Assembly (NCBI GenBank): GCA_017577895.1 | Contig: PKQY01000071.1 | Location: 1 to 6,232, forward strand | Origin: Bacillota bacterium | GTDB taxonomy: Bacteria > Bacillota > Bacilli > ZCTH02-B2 | Direction of reading: 5' to 3' | Length of the DNA: 6,232 nucleotides | Shown: piece after piece, positions 5,922-6,232 of the stretch | How positions within the stretch are numbered: the first letter of the stretch is position 1 | Layout: every line of letters starts with the position of its first letter | Translations under genes and position numbers: made by a program | Notes under the pieces: generated by a model | What the model was told of the DNA's origin: nothing | The model's database searches: none | What the model saw: the letters and a program-made list of their open reading frames with translations, nothing else

Positions 5922-5958
5922 GAAAACAGAAGTCCCTGCGCCCGCATGACCGGCGTCG

Positions 5959-5987
5959 TTGCTGCCCCCTGCTGTCTGTATTATAAT
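5959..5987 (+). promoter_or_regulatory. Sigma-A promoter for aroC
   Basis: The -10 box TATAAT (5982-5987) is perfect and the -35 box TTGCTG (5959-5964) matches at the three key bases, with a 17-base spacer. Transcription should start around 5993-5995, giving a purine-rich leader of about 65 bases before aroC. Confidence 0.82.
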
Positions 5988-6059
5988 AGTTTTGTGTTTT
6001 TAGAGAGACGCAGAAAGCGGTGTCCGTAACAGCGGATGGGAGAGAAAGGGAGGGAATCC

Positions 6060-6232
6060 ATGCGTTATTTAACGGCCGGTGAGTCCCATGGCCGACAGTT
6101 GACGGTTATTGTCGAAGGCCTGCCGAGCAATGTGCCGGTCGACGTGCAAAAGATCAACGAGCAGCTCGCCCGCCGGCAAAAAGGGTACGGCCGGGGGTTG
6201 CGCATGCAAATCGAACAAGATGAGGTGGAGAT
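6060..6232 (+). CDS. aroC: Chorismate synthase, N-terminal part (cut by window end)
   Basis: Chorismate synthase converts 5-enolpyruvylshikimate-3-phosphate to chorismate using reduced FMN; chorismate feeds tryptophan, folate and menaquinone. The first 57 residues are visible. The start MRYLTAGESHG (1-11) carries the family's first signature, including the active-site H10. ARRQKGYGRGLRMQIEQDEV is the following FMN/substrate-binding stretch, close to the ARRQxGxGRGxRMxIExD of Bacillales enzymes. AGGGAGGG (6047-6054) lies five bases before the ATG. The gene continues past the window end and has no visible defect. In B. subtilis (aroF) it heads the aro-trp supraoperon, and the same cheR-aroC order holds here. 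Its own promoter lies at 5959-5987. Confidence 0.96.
   Translation, partial: MRYLTAGESHGRQLTVIVEGLPSNVPVDVQKINEQLARRQKGYGRGLRMQIEQDEVE

Noticed and set aside
1..6232. Insertion sequences, CRISPR arrays, prophage or horizontally acquired islands
   Set aside because: No transposase, direct-repeat array, integrase or compositional break was seen; apart from the two insertions noted, gene order is the conserved Bacillales one.

Overview
The window carries a conserved low-GC Gram-positive (Firmicutes, Bacillales-type) chromosomal block. The order is hbs(end)–folE–tRNA-Pro–mtrB–unknown gene–hepS–menG–hepT–ndk–cheR–aroC(start), which matches the Bacillus subtilis hbs–mtrA–mtrB–hepS–menG–hepT–ndk–cheR–aroF(aroC) neighbourhood as I remember it. 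TRAP (MtrB), a two-component heptaprenyl diphosphate synthase and strong GGAGG ribosome binding sites all point to Bacillales. Codon use is fairly GC-rich (many CGG, GCG and CCG codons), which would suit a moderately thermophilic relative such as a member of Thermoactinomycetaceae or Alicyclobacillaceae. That last placement is inference. All recognisable genes are on the + strand.

Layout. Bases 3-74 are the C-terminus of the histone-like protein HU, followed by a terminator (97-130). folE (210-773) makes dihydroneopterin triphosphate for folate synthesis. A complete tRNA-Pro(GGG) unit follows, with a perfect-consensus sigma-A promoter at 807-835, the tRNA at 846-922 and a terminator at 947-977. 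mtrB (1000-1227) encodes the tryptophan-sensing RNA-binding protein TRAP and has its own terminator (1236-1284). A 177-residue membrane-anchored protein of unknown function (1332-1865) precedes the menaquinone side-chain genes. hepS, menG and hepT (1973-4496) form a tight, overlapping operon: HepS plus HepT make the C35 prenyl diphosphate, and MenG methylates demethylmenaquinone to finish menaquinone-7. ndk (4580-5026) has its own good promoter and a terminator. cheR (5145-5921) is a lone chemotaxis methyltransferase gene with a TTG start. aroC (from 6060, cut by the window end) begins the chorismate/tryptophan region, with its own promoter at 5959-5987.

How it fits together. The block combines GTP-derived folate synthesis, tryptophan-responsive regulation, menaquinone synthesis, nucleotide balancing and the last step to chorismate, the common precursor of folate, menaquinone and tryptophan. 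The main departures from the B. subtilis arrangement are the tRNA-Pro unit that splits folE from mtrB and the extra unknown membrane-protein gene between mtrB and hepS. I saw no mobile element, CRISPR array, prophage or clearly new multi-gene system. No stretch longer than 300 bases lacks a gene; the longest gap is the 138 bases before aroC, which hold its promoter and leader.
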